A stretch of DNA of 33,669 bases from Streptomyces rochei (GCA_002155895.1 MUMD01000128.1:1-33669), one strand, 5' to 3'; shown: positions 24,355 to 33,291, counted from the stretch's first letter. Notes: generated from the letters alone by a model not told the origin. A program made the numbers and translations.

Positions 24355-24662
24355 GCTGCGGAGAGCCGCACGAAACGGATTGCAGCGAGATCCTCGATCA
24401 TCTCTACGAGTTCCTCGACAAGGAGATGCCGGACTCGGACTGCGTGAAGTTCGAGCACCACTTCGAGGAGTGCTCGCCCTGCCTGGAGAAGTACGGGCTG
24501 GAGCAGGCCGTGAAGAAGCTGGTCAAGCGATGCTGCGGACAGGACGACGTCCCCGGCGACCTGCGGTCCAAGGTCATGGGCCGGATCGACCTGATCCGCT
24601 CCGGGCAGTCGGTGCCCGAGCACGACGTCACGACCGCGCCGCCGACTCCCCAGGAGTCCTGA
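24351..24662 (+). CDS. rsrA: Zinc-containing anti-sigma factor RsrA
   Basis: This 103-residue redox-sensing ZAS-family anti-sigma factor binds SigR under reducing conditions and releases it when oxidised. Key residues by my numbering are Cys3, Cys11, Cys31, His37, Cys41, Cys44, Cys61 and Cys62; the core motif is '[13 protein letters not shown]' (HxxxCxxC). In S. coelicolor, His37, Cys41 and Cys44 bind zinc, and a Cys11-Cys44 disulfide is the trigger. The ATG overlaps the sigR stop by four bases (ATGA), ensuring balanced synthesis of the pair. Confidence 0.97.
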
Positions 24663-24748
24663 GCCGCCGGTCCGCGCACGCGGCGCCCGACGTCACCCGT
24701 ACGTGCTAATCCGCGGGTTATCTGCCCGCTTCCCCCCGCCCTCGCCCT

Positions 24749-24762
24749 AGGCTCCGGAGCCT
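24749..24762. promoter_or_regulatory. Perfect 14-base palindrome before HD-GYP gene
   Basis: AGGCTCCGGAGCCT, with no central spacer, lies 25 bases ahead of the HD-GYP start codon and overlaps a TAGGCT -10-like hexamer (24748-24753). A GCGGG/CCCGC hairpin lies a little upstream. An operator or a short leader structure is plausible. Confidence 0.45.
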
Positions 24763-24787
24763 GACTGGCATGGCCGGGGAGGGGCTC

Positions 24788-26113
24788 ATGGACGCGGTAC
24801 CGGTGCGGGCGCGCGCGTACGTCACCGGTGTCGCCCTCGCCGCCCTGGTCGTCCTGCGTCCGCTGCCGGAGACACACACGCCCTGGTGGGCCGTGCTGCT
24901 GCTCGCCGGGCTCTACGCGGGTTCGGAACTGGTCGCCAGGTCCCGCTTCGTCGGGACCTGCTACCCGGTGCTGCTCGCCGGAGCGTTCCTGCTGCCACCG
25001 CCGGCCGCCGCGCTCGTGGCACTGCCGGGTGCGCTGCTCTCGCCGGTGGCACAGCGGCCCCACGTCCTGCGCCGGATCTGGCGGGCCGCGCAACTGACGC
25101 TCGCGGTCTGGGCCGCCGCCCGCGTGCACTGGGAGTACGACGGCCGCGACGCGGTCGTCGCCCCGCACTTCCCCTACGCCCTCGTGCCGGCCGGGGCCGC
25201 CGTACTCGCGTTCTGCCTGGTGCTGACCCTGCTGGACGGCGGCATCCTGCTGCTCGCGGACCGGGTGCCGGCCCGGCGGGCCTGGCGGGGACTGTTCACC
25301 CGGTCGCTCGGGCCGATCGCCGTCCACGGGCTCGCCGGACTCATGATGGCCGTCCTGTGGCGCAGTCCGTACGGCCCCGTCGCCGCGCTGCTCGTGCTGC
25401 TGCCGATGTGCGTGGCCTGGTGGGCGTTCGCCCAGTACCACCGGGAACAGGCCGCGCACCAGGCGACCATCCGCGCCCTGGTGCAGGCCGTCGACATCAA
25501 GGACGGCTACACCCGCGGACACAGCGAGCGCGTCGGCCAGGCGTCGATGATGATCGCCCGCGAGCTGGGCATGGACGACGAGCGCGTCGAGACGCTCCGC
25601 TTCGCCGGAATCCTGCACGACGTGGGCAAGCTCGGCGTGCCCACCCGGCTGCTGCGCAAGGACGGGCCGCTGACGCCCGAGGAGCGCCGGGTGATCGAAC
25701 TCCACCCCGAGTACGGGCACGAGATGGTGCGCGGCATCCGCTTCCTGGGGGAGGCCAGGGCGGCCGTCCTGCACCACCACGAACGGCTGGACGGCAGCGG
25801 CTACCCCTACGGCCTCGCGGGCGACCGCATCCCGGAGTCGGCCCGGGTGGTGGCCGTCGCCGACGCCTTCGACGCCATGACGTCCACGCGCTCCTACAGC
25901 AGGGCCCGCCCGGTCCCGGTGGCCGTGGCGGAGCTCCAGCGCTGCGCCGGTGCGCAGTTCGACCCCCGGATGGTCGGCGCCCTGGTCCGGGCCCTGGCCC
26001 GGCACGGCTGGCGCCCGGCGGTGACCTCCGACGGCGCCCCGCCCGAGTCCGCCGCGGTCCCCGGAGGCCGGGCGGCGCGGGCGCGGGACAGCGTGGGCAA
26101 GGGGGCGCGGTGA
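24788..26113 (+). CDS. Membrane HD-GYP domain protein
   Basis: This 441-residue protein has an N-terminal membrane part with about six helices (residues 10-220) and a C-terminal HD-GYP domain. Intact motifs are 'GHSERVGQASMMIA', 'GILHDVGKLGVP' (HD and Lys), 'ELHPEYGHEM', 'VLHHHERLDGSGYPYGL' (HHExxDGxGYP) and 'VVAVADAFDAMTS'. Such domains hydrolyse c-di-GMP to GMP, so it is a likely membrane-sensed phosphodiesterase; c-di-GMP controls development through BldD in Streptomyces. ATG 24788 is favoured by GGGGAGGGG just upstream; ATG 24770 has no such site. It overlaps the next gene by four bases. Confidence 0.9.
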   Translation: MDAVPVRARAYVTGVALAALVVLRPLPETHTPWWAVLLLAGLYAGSELVARSRFVGTCYPVLLAGAFLLPPPAAALVALPGALLSPVAQRPHVLRRIWRAAQLTLAVWAAARVHWEYDGRDAVVAPHFPYALVPAGAAVLAFCLVLTLLDGGILLLADRVPARRAWRGLFTRSLGPIAVHGLAGLMMAVLWRSPYGPVAALLVLLPMCVAWWAFAQYHREQAAHQATIRALVQAVDIKDGYTRGHSERVGQASMMIARELGMDDERVETLRFAGILHDVGKLGVPTRLLRKDGPLTPEERRVIELHPEYGHEMVRGIRFLGEARAAVLHHHERLDGSGYPYGLAGDRIPESARVVAVADAFDAMTSTRSYSRARPVPVAVAELQRCAGAQFDPRMVGALVRALARHGWRPAVTSDGAPPESAAVPGGRAARARDSVGKGAR

Positions 26114-27417
26114 CGGGAGGCCGAGGCCGGACCCGGTCGCGCCGGCGGGAGTCCGTCATGACGGCGTCGCGCCCGCCCGGTCGTCCGCCGCTGCTCCCGG
26201 GTCTCATGCACCTCGGCGCCGGGCTCCTCGCGCTCGCCTGTCTCGCCCATGTGCTGTGGGCGGGGCCGGTGGAGCGGCCCGTCGCGCTCGCCTTCGGCGC
26301 CCTGGTCGCCCTCGGCGAACTCACCCGGCGCACCAGCGCCGAAACCCGGGAGGCCGCCCCCCTCGCCGCCGCCGGGGCACTGGCGTACGCGCTGCTCGGG
26401 CACGTCGCCGGGACGCCCACCCACCACGGCGTCGCCCAGACCGTCACCGTCGTCCTCGCCGCCTCCCTGCTCGGCAGCGTGCCGCACGTCGCGCGGGGCC
26501 GCGGCCCGGCGCCGGACCAGCTGGCGCGGCGCGTGCTCACCGTCGCCTTCGCCGCCGTGTGCTTCCAGCCGCTGTCCTCCCGGGGGGTCTTCCTCGACGG
26601 GGGCGGGCCCGCGCAGGCGCTGCTGCTGATCGCGCTGCTGGTCCTGACCACGCTCTGCGACGCCCTGCTGGCCGCGGCGGCCGCGCACGCCCGCACCGGC
26701 TGGCCCTTCGGCCCGCTGCTGCGCGAGGAGCTGCGCGGCATGGTCGGCATCACCTCGGCGGTGTGCGCGACCGGCGCGGTGATGGCGCTCGCCGTGGCCG
26801 TCGCGGGACTGTGGGCGCTGCCCGTCTTCAGCGTGCCGCTGCTGCTCACCCAGCTGTCCTACCGGCGCTACGCGGCCGTACGGGCCACGTACCGGCAGAC
26901 CATCGCCTCGCTGGCCCGGGCCACCGAGATCGCGGGCTACACCCCGGCCGGGCACGCCCGCCGCGTCGCCGAGCTGAGCCGCGCCGTCGGACGGGACCTC
27001 GGACTGTCCGGTGCCGAGCTGACCGTCCTGGAGTACGCGGCCCTCATGCACGACATCGGTCAGCTGAGCCTGGTCGACCCGGTCCCGGCGGGGGCCACCG
27101 CCTGTCTGCCGGTCACCGAGCAGCGGCGGATCGCGCTGCTCGGCGGGGCCGTCGTCCGCCAGACCGGCGTCGACGCGGCGGTCGCGGTGGTGGTGGAGCG
27201 GCAGGCCGACCCCTGCCGGGAGCAGCCGGTCGCCGCACGCATCGTGCGGGCCGTCAACGCCTACGAGGAGAAGTCGCGGGACGCCGGGCCCGGCGGCGGC
27301 CTCACCGCCCTGGAGGAGCTGCGCCTGGCCACCGCGGACGACTACGCTCCCGAGGTCGTGGAGGCACTGGCCCGAGTGCTGTCACGAGGCAGCCTTAGCG
27401 TGCCCGCGGCTGGGTAA
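26110..27417 (+). CDS. Membrane protein with degenerate HD-GYP domain
   Basis: This 435-residue protein shares the layout of the preceding one: an Arg-rich start, about six hydrophobic helices and a C-terminal HD-type domain with 'GHARRVAELSRAVGRDLGLS' and 'ALMHDIGQLSLVDP'. The HD pair survives but Lys is replaced by Gln, and the HHExxDGxGYP motif is replaced by 'VVERQADPCREQPVAARIV', so catalysis is unlikely. It may regulate or dimerise with its neighbour. GTG 26110 overlaps the upstream TGA (GTGA) behind AAGGGGG; ATG 26158 with GGGAG at six bases is a real alternative start. Confidence 0.83.
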   Translation: MTGGRGRTRSRRRESVMTASRPPGRPPLLPGLMHLGAGLLALACLAHVLWAGPVERPVALAFGALVALGELTRRTSAETREAAPLAAAGALAYALLGHVAGTPTHHGVAQTVTVVLAASLLGSVPHVARGRGPAPDQLARRVLTVAFAAVCFQPLSSRGVFLDGGGPAQALLLIALLVLTTLCDALLAAAAAHARTGWPFGPLLREELRGMVGITSAVCATGAVMALAVAVAGLWALPVFSVPLLLTQLSYRRYAAVRATYRQTIASLARATEIAGYTPAGHARRVAELSRAVGRDLGLSGAELTVLEYAALMHDIGQLSLVDPVPAGATACLPVTEQRRIALLGGAVVRQTGVDAAVAVVVERQADPCREQPVAARIVRAVNAYEEKSRDAGPGGGLTALEELRLATADDYAPEVVEALARVLSRGSLSVPAAG

Positions 27418-27426
27418 CCCATGGGT
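27417..27426. repeat. ACCCATGGGT palindrome at operon end
   Basis: This ten-base perfect palindrome overlaps the last base of the TAA stop of the degenerate HD gene and lies within a duplicated GGGTAA. It is AT-richer than its surroundings. No function is assigned. Confidence 0.3.
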
Positions 27427-27531
27427 AATGAGCGACCTCGTGGCCGTACGTGGTTGGATGCGAAGAAGTAGGTGTCCGGGGGCGCGGGAAGGCACAGCCA
27501 GCCCACAGAACGGAACTGGCAGGCGGGAATC

Positions 27532-28512
27532 GTGAGGATCTTCGGCAAGGGACGGCACCGGCCCTCCGCCTCCTGGCGGCAGGCCACCGACCGCGCGTTC
27601 ACGCTGATCGGCGACGGTCGCTACGAGGACGCGGGCGCGCTGCTGACGCGCGCCGCCGACCTGGAACCGTGGCTGTCGGAGTCGTGGTTCAATCTCGCGC
27701 TGCTGCACAAGTTCCGGCACGACTGGGAGCAGGCGCGGGCGGCCGGCCTGCGGGCCGTGGCGCTGCTCGACCGGGACACCGGCGCGCCCGACTGGTGGAA
27801 CGTCGGCATCGCGGCGACCGCGTTGCAGGACTGGCCGCTGGCCCGCCGCGCCTGGCAGGCGTACGGGCTGCGCACCCCCGGGGACGCGACCGACGCCGGT
27901 GAGCCGCTCGGCATGGACCTGGGCAGCGCGGCCGTACGGCTGTCCCCGGAGGGGGAGGCCGAGGTGGTGTGGGGGCGGCGGCTGGACCCCGCCCGCATCG
28001 AGGTGCTGTCCATCCCGCTGCCGTCCTCCGGCCGCCGCTGGGGCGAGGTCGTCCTGCACGACGGCGTCCCGCACGGGGAGCGGACCACCACCGCCGGGCA
28101 CTCCTTCCCGGTCTTCGACGAGATCGAGCTGTGGGCGCCCTCGCCGGTGCCCACCTGGGTGGTTCTGCTGGAGGCCGCCACCGAGTCCGACCGGGACGCG
28201 CTGGAGCAGCTCGCCGCGGACGCCGGGTTCGCCGCCGAGGACTGGTCGTCGTCGGTGCGGCTGCTGTGCCGCATGTGCTCGGAGTCCCGGATGCCCTCCG
28301 ACGAGGGCGACGGCGAGCACCTCGACCCCCACGACCACAGCGAGCCCGGCCACCCGGGGCCGCTCGGCCACCGCACCGACGGCCAGCTGTGGGTGCCGGA
28401 GCGGGAGTGCGGGGTGGCCGCGCCGGCCGGGCTGGTGAAGGGGCTGCTGGACGGGTGGGTCGCGGACAGCCCCGACTCCCGGGACTGGCGGGACCTGGAA
28501 GAGGTCTGCTGA
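27532..28512 (+). CDS. TPR-like conserved Streptomyces protein
   Basis: A 326-residue soluble protein. The first 130 residues form two to three TPR-like helical pairs ('[29 protein letters not shown]' and '[30 protein letters not shown]', in part). The rest is a mixed alpha/beta region with '[27 protein letters not shown]', '[21 protein letters not shown]' and a cluster of Cys and His residues ('[13 protein letters not shown]', then a His/Asp-rich loop) that might bind metal. GTG 27532 is chosen because AGG lies eight bases ahead and the '[14 protein letters not shown]' start is familiar; GTG 27472 is possible. I cannot assign a function. It precedes peptide deformylase by 89 bases. Confidence 0.82.
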   Translation: MRIFGKGRHRPSASWRQATDRAFTLIGDGRYEDAGALLTRAADLEPWLSESWFNLALLHKFRHDWEQARAAGLRAVALLDRDTGAPDWWNVGIAATALQDWPLARRAWQAYGLRTPGDATDAGEPLGMDLGSAAVRLSPEGEAEVVWGRRLDPARIEVLSIPLPSSGRRWGEVVLHDGVPHGERTTTAGHSFPVFDEIELWAPSPVPTWVVLLEAATESDRDALEQLAADAGFAAEDWSSSVRLLCRMCSESRMPSDEGDGEHLDPHDHSEPGHPGPLGHRTDGQLWVPERECGVAAPAGLVKGLLDGWVADSPDSRDWRDLEEVC

Positions 28513-28516
28513 GCGG

Positions 28517-28536
28517 CCCCGTAGTCTTTACCGGGG
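28517..28536 (+). terminator. Hairpin between TPR gene and def
   Basis: The arms CCCCG and CGGGG enclose a TAGTCTTTAC loop, with a possible further TA/TA pairing past a bulged C. It starts four bases after the TPR gene stop. It is weak, so partial termination or a leader hairpin of def is possible. Confidence 0.35.
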
Positions 28537-28601
28537 ACTCTCCAGCAGCAGTCACCAGCAGGCACCACCCCTTGGTTGTACGAGGAAGGCATACGTCGGT
28601 C

Positions 28602-29252
28602 ATGGCCCAGCAGGACACCGATCAGCAGCACGCGGGCGTGCTCCCCGTCGACGACGAGGGGTATGTCGTCGACACCGAGGACTGCGAGGAGCGCGAGAGC
28701 GCCTGGCGTGAGCGCGGCACCTCGCGGCCGATCACGGTGGTCGGGAACCCGGTGCTGCACAAGGAGTGCGCGGACGTCACCGACTTCGGCGAGGAGTTCC
28801 AGCAGCTGGTGGCGGACATGTTCGCCAGCCAGCGCACCGCCGAGGGCGTGGGCCTGGCCGCCAACCAGATCGGCGTCTCGAAGAAGGTCTTCGTCTACGA
28901 CTGCCCCGACGATCAGGGCGTGCGCCACGTCGGCGTGGTCTGCAACCCGAAGCTCGTGGAGCTGCCCGCCGACCGGCGCAGCCTGGACGACAGCAACGAG
29001 GGCTGCCTGTCCGTGCCGACCGCCTACGCGCCGCTCGCCCGCCCCGACTACGCCGAGGTGACGGGGCAGGACGAGAAGGGCAACCCGATCAAGGTGCGCG
29101 GCACCGGGTACTTCGCGCGGTGTTTGCAGCACGAGACGGACCACCTGTACGGGTACCTCTACATCGACCGGCTCTCCAAGCGCGAGCGCAAGGACGCGCT
29201 GCGGCAGATGGCCGAGAACGAGCCGCGCTACCCCGTGGTCGCGAACGACTGA
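28602..29252 (+). CDS. def: Peptide deformylase
   Basis: This 216-residue metalloenzyme removes the formyl group from nascent N-termini. The three family motifs are present: '[10 protein letters not shown]' (motif 1), 'NEGCLSVP' (motif 2, metal Cys) and 'QHETDHLYG' (motif 3, two metal His and catalytic Glu). An N-terminal extension of about 40 residues rich in Asp/Glu/Gln is typical of Streptomyces homologues. GAGGAAGG lies about 12 bases before the ATG, a little far. A perfect terminator follows. With the initiator tRNAs elsewhere in the window it belongs to formylmethionine initiation, though the genes are not linked as an operon. Confidence 0.96.
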   Translation: MAQQDTDQQHAGVLPVDDEGYVVDTEDCEERESAWRERGTSRPITVVGNPVLHKECADVTDFGEEFQQLVADMFASQRTAEGVGLAANQIGVSKKVFVYDCPDDQGVRHVGVVCNPKLVELPADRRSLDDSNEGCLSVPTAYAPLARPDYAEVTGQDEKGNPIKVRGTGYFARCLQHETDHLYGYLYIDRLSKRERKDALRQMAENEPRYPVVAND

Positions 29253-29285
29253 CGGCACGTCACCGGCCCCACCCCAGCAGCGAGT

Positions 29286-29328
29286 CGGCGCCCGCCCGGG
29301 TCACCTCCCGGGCGGGCGCCGTTCGTTT
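29286..29328 (+). terminator. Strong terminator of def
   Basis: The 15-base arms (CGGCGCCCGCCCGGG with its complement, loop TCACCT) are perfect and followed by TTCGTTT. It separates def from the terpene operon. Confidence 0.85.
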
Positions 29329-29388
29329 GCCGAAAGCTGCCACACAACAGGAGAATTCCGGCACGTAGGGGTAGTGAATGAAGCAAAT

Positions 29389-29403
29389 CCGTTCCCAGAA
29401 CGG
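29389..29403. promoter_or_regulatory. CCGTTC-CCA-GAACGG inverted repeat upstream of terpene operon
   Basis: Perfect six-base arms lie in an unusually AT-rich stretch (29340-29430) about 100 bases before the synthase start. It is a candidate operator for the albaflavenone operon. I could not identify a confident -10/-35 pair. Confidence 0.45.
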
Positions 29404-29501
29404 TCAGTTGTGGTGCTGAATGGGAAGCGCGGCGATACGCAACGGCGCACGCCCGGCTCAGTTCGAGGCATGCGCCACCGGCGGCTGAGAGGGGTTTGTT
29501 C

Positions 29502-30593
29502 GTGCACGCTTTCTCACACGGCACCACAGCGACACCGACCGCGATCGCGGTACCGCCATCACTCCGCCTCCCGGTGATCGAGGCGGCCTTTCCCCGGCAA
29601 CTGCACCCGTATTGGCCGAAGCTCCAGGAGACAACACGCGCCTGGCTGCTCGAAAAACGGCTCATGCCGGCGGACAAGGTCGAGGAATATGCCGATGGCC
29701 TGTGCTACACCGACCTCATGGCGGGGTACTACCTGGGCGCCCCCGACGAGGTCATGCAGGCGATAGCGGACTACAGCGCGTGGTTCTTCGTCTGGGACGA
29801 CCGGCACGACCGGGACATCGTCCACGAACGTCCCGTCGCCTGGCGGCGACTGCGGGACCGACTGCACGCGGCGCTCGACTCACCGGAGACCCACCTGCAC
29901 CACGAGGACGCACTGGTGGCGGGGTTCGCCGACAGTGTGCGGCGGCTGTACTCCTTCCTGCCGGCGCCGGCGACGTGGAACGCGCGGTTCGCCCGGCACT
30001 TCCACGCGGTGATCGAGGCGTACGACCGTGAATTCCACAACCGCACGCACGGAATCGTGCCCGGCGTCGAGGAGTACCTCGCACTGCGCCGGCTCACGTT
30101 CGCCCACTGGATCTGGACCGACCTGCTGGAGCCGAGTGCCGGGTGCGAACTTCCGGCCGCCGTCCGGAATCATCCGGCATTTCACCGCGCGGCACTGCTG
30201 AGTCAAGAATTCGCCGCCTGGTACAACGACCTCTGCTCACTGCCCAAGGAAATAGCGGGCGATGAGGTGCACAATCTCGGAATAAGTCTCATCACGCATC
30301 ACGCACTGACCCTCGAAGAAGCCATCGGAGAAGTCAGGCGACGCGTCGAGGAATGCATCACCGAATTCCTCGCCGTGGAACAGGACGCGCTGCGGTTCGC
30401 CGACTCGCTCGCCGACGGCACCGTACGCGGAAAAGAACTGAGCGGCGCCGTACGGGCCTGCGTCGGCAATATGCGGAACTGGTTCAGTTCCGTCTACTGG
30501 TTCCACCACGAGTCCGGCCGCTACATGGTCGACAGCTGGGACGACCGGTCCACGCCCCCGTACGTCAACAACGAAGCGGCAGGTGAGAAATGA
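29502..30593 (+). CDS. Epi-isozizaene synthase (sesquiterpene cyclase)
   Basis: This 363-residue class I terpene cyclase converts farnesyl diphosphate to epi-isozizaene, the first step to albaflavenone. The Asp-rich metal motif is '[11 protein letters not shown]' near residue 100; the NSE triad is '[11 protein letters not shown]'; the terminal '[16 protein letters not shown]' is typical. The protein is nearly identical to the S. coelicolor enzyme I remember (361 residues), with two extra residues at 'LPAPATWN'. GTG 29502 is chosen behind AGGGG at seven bases and because it gives '[18 protein letters not shown]' as N-terminus. The stop overlaps the P450 start (ATGA). ATA codons at 29763, 30252 and 30282 are unusual for this genome. 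Confidence 0.96.
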   Translation: MHAFSHGTTATPTAIAVPPSLRLPVIEAAFPRQLHPYWPKLQETTRAWLLEKRLMPADKVEEYADGLCYTDLMAGYYLGAPDEVMQAIADYSAWFFVWDDRHDRDIVHERPVAWRRLRDRLHAALDSPETHLHHEDALVAGFADSVRRLYSFLPAPATWNARFARHFHAVIEAYDREFHNRTHGIVPGVEEYLALRRLTFAHWIWTDLLEPSAGCELPAAVRNHPAFHRAALLSQEFAAWYNDLCSLPKEIAGDEVHNLGISLITHHALTLEEAIGEVRRRVEECITEFLAVEQDALRFADSLADGTVRGKELSGAVRACVGNMRNWFSSVYWFHHESGRYMVDSWDDRSTPPYVNNEAAGEK

Positions 30594-31975
30594 CCGTCGA
30601 GTCCGTCAATCCCGAGACCCGGACCGAGCCGGCCGATCCGGCCCCGGAGCTGCGCGAGCCGCCCGTCGCGGGCGGCGGCGTCCCGCTCCTCGGCCACGGC
30701 TGGCGGCTGGCCCGCGACCCGCTGGCCTTCATGTCCCAGCTGCGCGACCACGGTGACATCGTTCGCATCAAGCTCGGCCCCAAGACCGTCTACGCGGTCA
30801 CCAGCCCGGACCTCACCGGCGCCCTGGCCCTGAGCCCCGACTACCACATCGCCGGCCCCCTGTGGGAATCGCTGGAGGGCCTGCTCGGCAAGGAGGGCGT
30901 GGCCACCGCCAACGGCCCGCTCCACCGGCGCCAGCGGCGCACCATCCAGCCGGCGTTCCGGCTCGGCGCCATCCCCGCCTACGGGCCGATCATGGAGGAG
31001 GAGGCGCACGCGCTCGCCGAGCGCTGGCGGCCGGGGCAGACCATCGACGCCACCTCGGAGTCCTTCCGCGTCGCCGTGCGGGTCGCCGCCCGCTGCCTGC
31101 TGCGGGGCCAGTACATGGACGAGCGGGCCGAGCGGCTGTGCGTCGCCCTCGCCACCGTCTTCCGCGGCATGTACCGGCGGATGGTCGTCCCGCTGGGGCC
31201 GCTGTACCGGCTGCCGCTTCCGGCCAATCGCGCCTTCAACGACGCTCTGGCCGATCTGCACCGGTTGGTCGACGAGATCGTCGCGGAGCGCCGCGCATCC
31301 GGTCAAAAGCCGGACGATTTGCTGACGGCATTGCTGGAGGCGAAGGACGACAATGGCGACCCGATCGGGGAACAGGAGATCCACGACCAAGTGGTCGCGA
31401 TACTCACCCCCGGCAGTGAAACCATCGCCTCCACGATCATGTGGTTGCTGCAGGCACTTGCCGATCACCCGGAACATGCCGACCGCATACGCGACGAAGT
31501 CGAGGCGGTCACCGGCGGGCGTCCCGTGGCATTCGAGGACGTGCGCGGGCTCACCCACACCAACAATGTCATCATGGAGGCCATGCGTCTACGGCCGGCC
31601 GTATGGGTATTGACCCGCCGCGCGGTCACCGCGACGGAACTCGGTGGCTATCGCATTCCGGCCGGGGCGGACATCATCTACAGTCCGTACGCAATCCAGC
31701 GCGATCCGAAGTCGTACGCCGACAACCTGGAGTTCGACCCGGACCGTTGGTTGCCGGAACGCGCGGCGAATGTGCCGAAATACGCCATGAAGCCGTTCAG
31801 TGTCGGCAATCGCAAGTGCCCCAGTGACCACTTCTCCATGGCGCAGCTCACGCTGATCACGGCGGCGCTGGCCACCAAGTACCGCTTCGAGCAGGTGGCC
31901 GGCTCCAACGACGCGGTCCGCGTGGGCATCACGCTGCGTCCGCACGACCTGCTGGTCAGGCCCGTGGCACGGTGA
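30590..31975 (+). CDS. Cytochrome P450 CYP170A (albaflavenone synthase)
   Basis: A 461-residue P450 that oxidises epi-isozizaene in two steps via albaflavenols to albaflavenone. The haem-ligand Cys is in '[14 protein letters not shown]'. The I-helix reads '[11 protein letters not shown]', lacking the usual AGxDT acid, as in CYP170. The ExxR-type helix is '[15 protein letters not shown]'. Residues 253-257 are DDNGD, the Asp-rich motif of the second, moonlighting terpene synthase site described for S. coelicolor CYP170A1, which makes farnesene. It overlaps the synthase gene by four bases. It is convergent with the regulator gene at a three-base gap, with no room for a separate terminator. Confidence 0.96.
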   Translation: MTVESVNPETRTEPADPAPELREPPVAGGGVPLLGHGWRLARDPLAFMSQLRDHGDIVRIKLGPKTVYAVTSPDLTGALALSPDYHIAGPLWESLEGLLGKEGVATANGPLHRRQRRTIQPAFRLGAIPAYGPIMEEEAHALAERWRPGQTIDATSESFRVAVRVAARCLLRGQYMDERAERLCVALATVFRGMYRRMVVPLGPLYRLPLPANRAFNDALADLHRLVDEIVAERRASGQKPDDLLTALLEAKDDNGDPIGEQEIHDQVVAILTPGSETIASTIMWLLQALADHPEHADRIRDEVEAVTGGRPVAFEDVRGLTHTNNVIMEAMRLRPAVWVLTRRAVTATELGGYRIPAGADIIYSPYAIQRDPKSYADNLEFDPDRWLPERAANVPKYAMKPFSVGNRKCPSDHFSMAQLTLITAALATKYRFEQVAGSNDAVRVGITLRPHDLLVRPVAR

Positions 31976-31978
31976 CGC

Positions 31979-32953
31979 TCAGGCGGCCGGGACCGCGTCC
32001 GGACCCCGGAAGGTGCGCCGGTAGGCGTGCGGGGTGGTCCCCAGGGCCCTGACGAACTGGTGCCTCAGGGCCGCCGCCGTACCGAAGCCGGTGCGCCAGG
32101 CGATCGAGTCCATCGTCTCGTCCGTCGCCTCCAGCAGCCGCTGGGCCAGCAGCACGCGCTGGCGCAGTATCCAGCGGTAGGGAGTCGTTCCCGTCTCCTG
32201 CTGGAAGCGGCGGGCGAAGGTGCGCGGGGACATGTGGGCCCGGGCCGCGAGCTGGTCGACCGTGACCTCCTCGTCGAGGTGCTGCTCCATCCAGGCCAGC
32301 ACCTCGCCGACGGTGTCGCAGGAGGAGCGCGGCAGCGGCCGTTCGATGTACTGCGCCTGACCGCCGTCCCGGTGCGGCGGTACGACCATCCGCCGGGCGA
32401 TCTTGTTGGCCACCTCCGGTCCCTGCTCCTTGCGCACGATGTGCAGACAGGCGTCGATGCCGGCGGCGGTGCCGGCGCTGGTGATCACCGGGTCCTCGTC
32501 CACGTAGAGCACGTCCGGCGAGACGGCCACCGTCGGGTACTGGCGGGCCAGCTCCTCGGCGTGGTGCCAGTGCACCGCGCACCGCCGGCCGTCCAGCAGC
32601 CCGGCGGCGCCCAGCACGAACACCCCGGAGCAGACGCTCAGCACCCGCGCGCCCCGGTCCACCGCCCGCCGCAGGGCGGCCAGCAGCTCGGGCGGGTACT
32701 CCCGGCGGGCGTAGTCGCTGCCCGCCGGGACGGTGATCAGATCGGCCTCCTCCAGCCGGTCGAGGCCGTACGGCGTGGAGACGGAGAGCCCGCCGACATG
32801 GGTGCTCAGCGCCGGGCCCTCCGCCGACACCACCGCGAAGTCGTACTTCGGCAGGTCCTCGTCGCTCCGGTCGATGCCGAAGACCTCGCAGACGACGCCG
32901 AGTTCGAAGGGGTGCACGCCGTCCAGCAGGACGGCGGCCACGTTCTGCAGCAT
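31979..32953 (-). CDS. GlxA/AdpA-type AraC-family regulator
   Basis: A 324-residue regulator. The N-terminal 180 residues are a DJ-1/PfpI-like amidotransferase fold ('VAAVLLDGVHPFELGVVCEVFG', 'DLITVPAGSDYARREYP', 'VLSVCSGVFVLGAAGLLDGRRCAVHW', in part), usually ligand sensing. The C-terminal AraC double helix-turn-helix includes 'VTVDQLAARAHMSPRTFARRFQQETGTTPYRWI' (in part) and 'AWRTGFGTAAALRHQFVRALGTTP'. ATG 32953 is taken as start; the ribosome site is weak. It is divergent from a small membrane ORF across a 92-base region holding an inverted repeat. It sits next to the terpene operon but has its own orientation; a role in that operon is only a possibility. Confidence 0.9.
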   Translation of the reverse strand: MLQNVAAVLLDGVHPFELGVVCEVFGIDRSDEDLPKYDFAVVSAEGPALSTHVGGLSVSTPYGLDRLEEADLITVPAGSDYARREYPPELLAALRRAVDRGARVLSVCSGVFVLGAAGLLDGRRCAVHWHHAEELARQYPTVAVSPDVLYVDEDPVITSAGTAAGIDACLHIVRKEQGPEVANKIARRMVVPPHRDGGQAQYIERPLPRSSCDTVGEVLAWMEQHLDEEVTVDQLAARAHMSPRTFARRFQQETGTTPYRWILRQRVLLAQRLLEATDETMDSIAWRTGFGTAAALRHQFVRALGTTPHAYRRTFRGPDAVPAA

Positions 32954-32974
32954 GCCGCCAGTGTGCCTCGTCCT

Positions 32975-33009
32975 TGGCAGGAAATCGAGGTCTTGCGGCA
33001 GTCCTGCCA
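32975..33009. promoter_or_regulatory. TGGCAGGA-N19-TCCTGCCA inverted repeat
   Basis: Perfect eight-base arms (32975-32982 and 33002-33009) lie between the divergent regulator and small ORF. Each arm starts with TGGC and resembles, with mismatches, the TGGCSNGWWY site of AdpA, a protein of the same DJ-1/AraC architecture. It could be an autoregulatory site. Confidence 0.5.
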
Positions 33010-33045
33010 CTCCCGGTCAGGAGTGTCCGGCGCGACAGTGGTGTC

Positions 33046-33291
33046 ATGACCGGAAACCAGATCGAAGCCCTGATCGGAATGCTCGTGACCTTCGGACTCC
33101 TGGTCCTCATGGTCCTCCCCTCGGTGATCGGCATCGTGCGCGACCGGCGCATCGACCGTCAGATCAGGGAGGCCCAGGAGGGCGGGGGAACCGGGAAGGA
33201 GACTCAGAAGTCCTCGTCCAGGTCGACGGTGCCCTCCACCGCCACCTGGTACGCCGAGGGGCGCCGCTCGAAGAAGTTGGTCAGCTCCTGA
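33046..33291 (+). CDS. Small membrane protein, tail overlapping nrdB
   Basis: An 81-residue ORF starting at ATG 33046. Residues 8-30 form a hydrophobic helix ('ALIGMLVTFGLLVLMVLPSVIGIV'-like, in part) and a basic 'RDRRIDRQIREAQEG' follows. This N-terminal part looks like a genuine short membrane protein. The last 30 residues are read antisense to the end of the ribonucleotide reductase gene (88-base overlap) and look random. No good ribosome site is visible. It may be real with an over-long tail, or its stop codon may have been lost relative to relatives. Confidence 0.5.
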   Translation: MTGNQIEALIGMLVTFGLLVLMVLPSVIGIVRDRRIDRQIREAQEGGGTGKETQKSSSRSTVPSTATWYAEGRRSKKLVSS

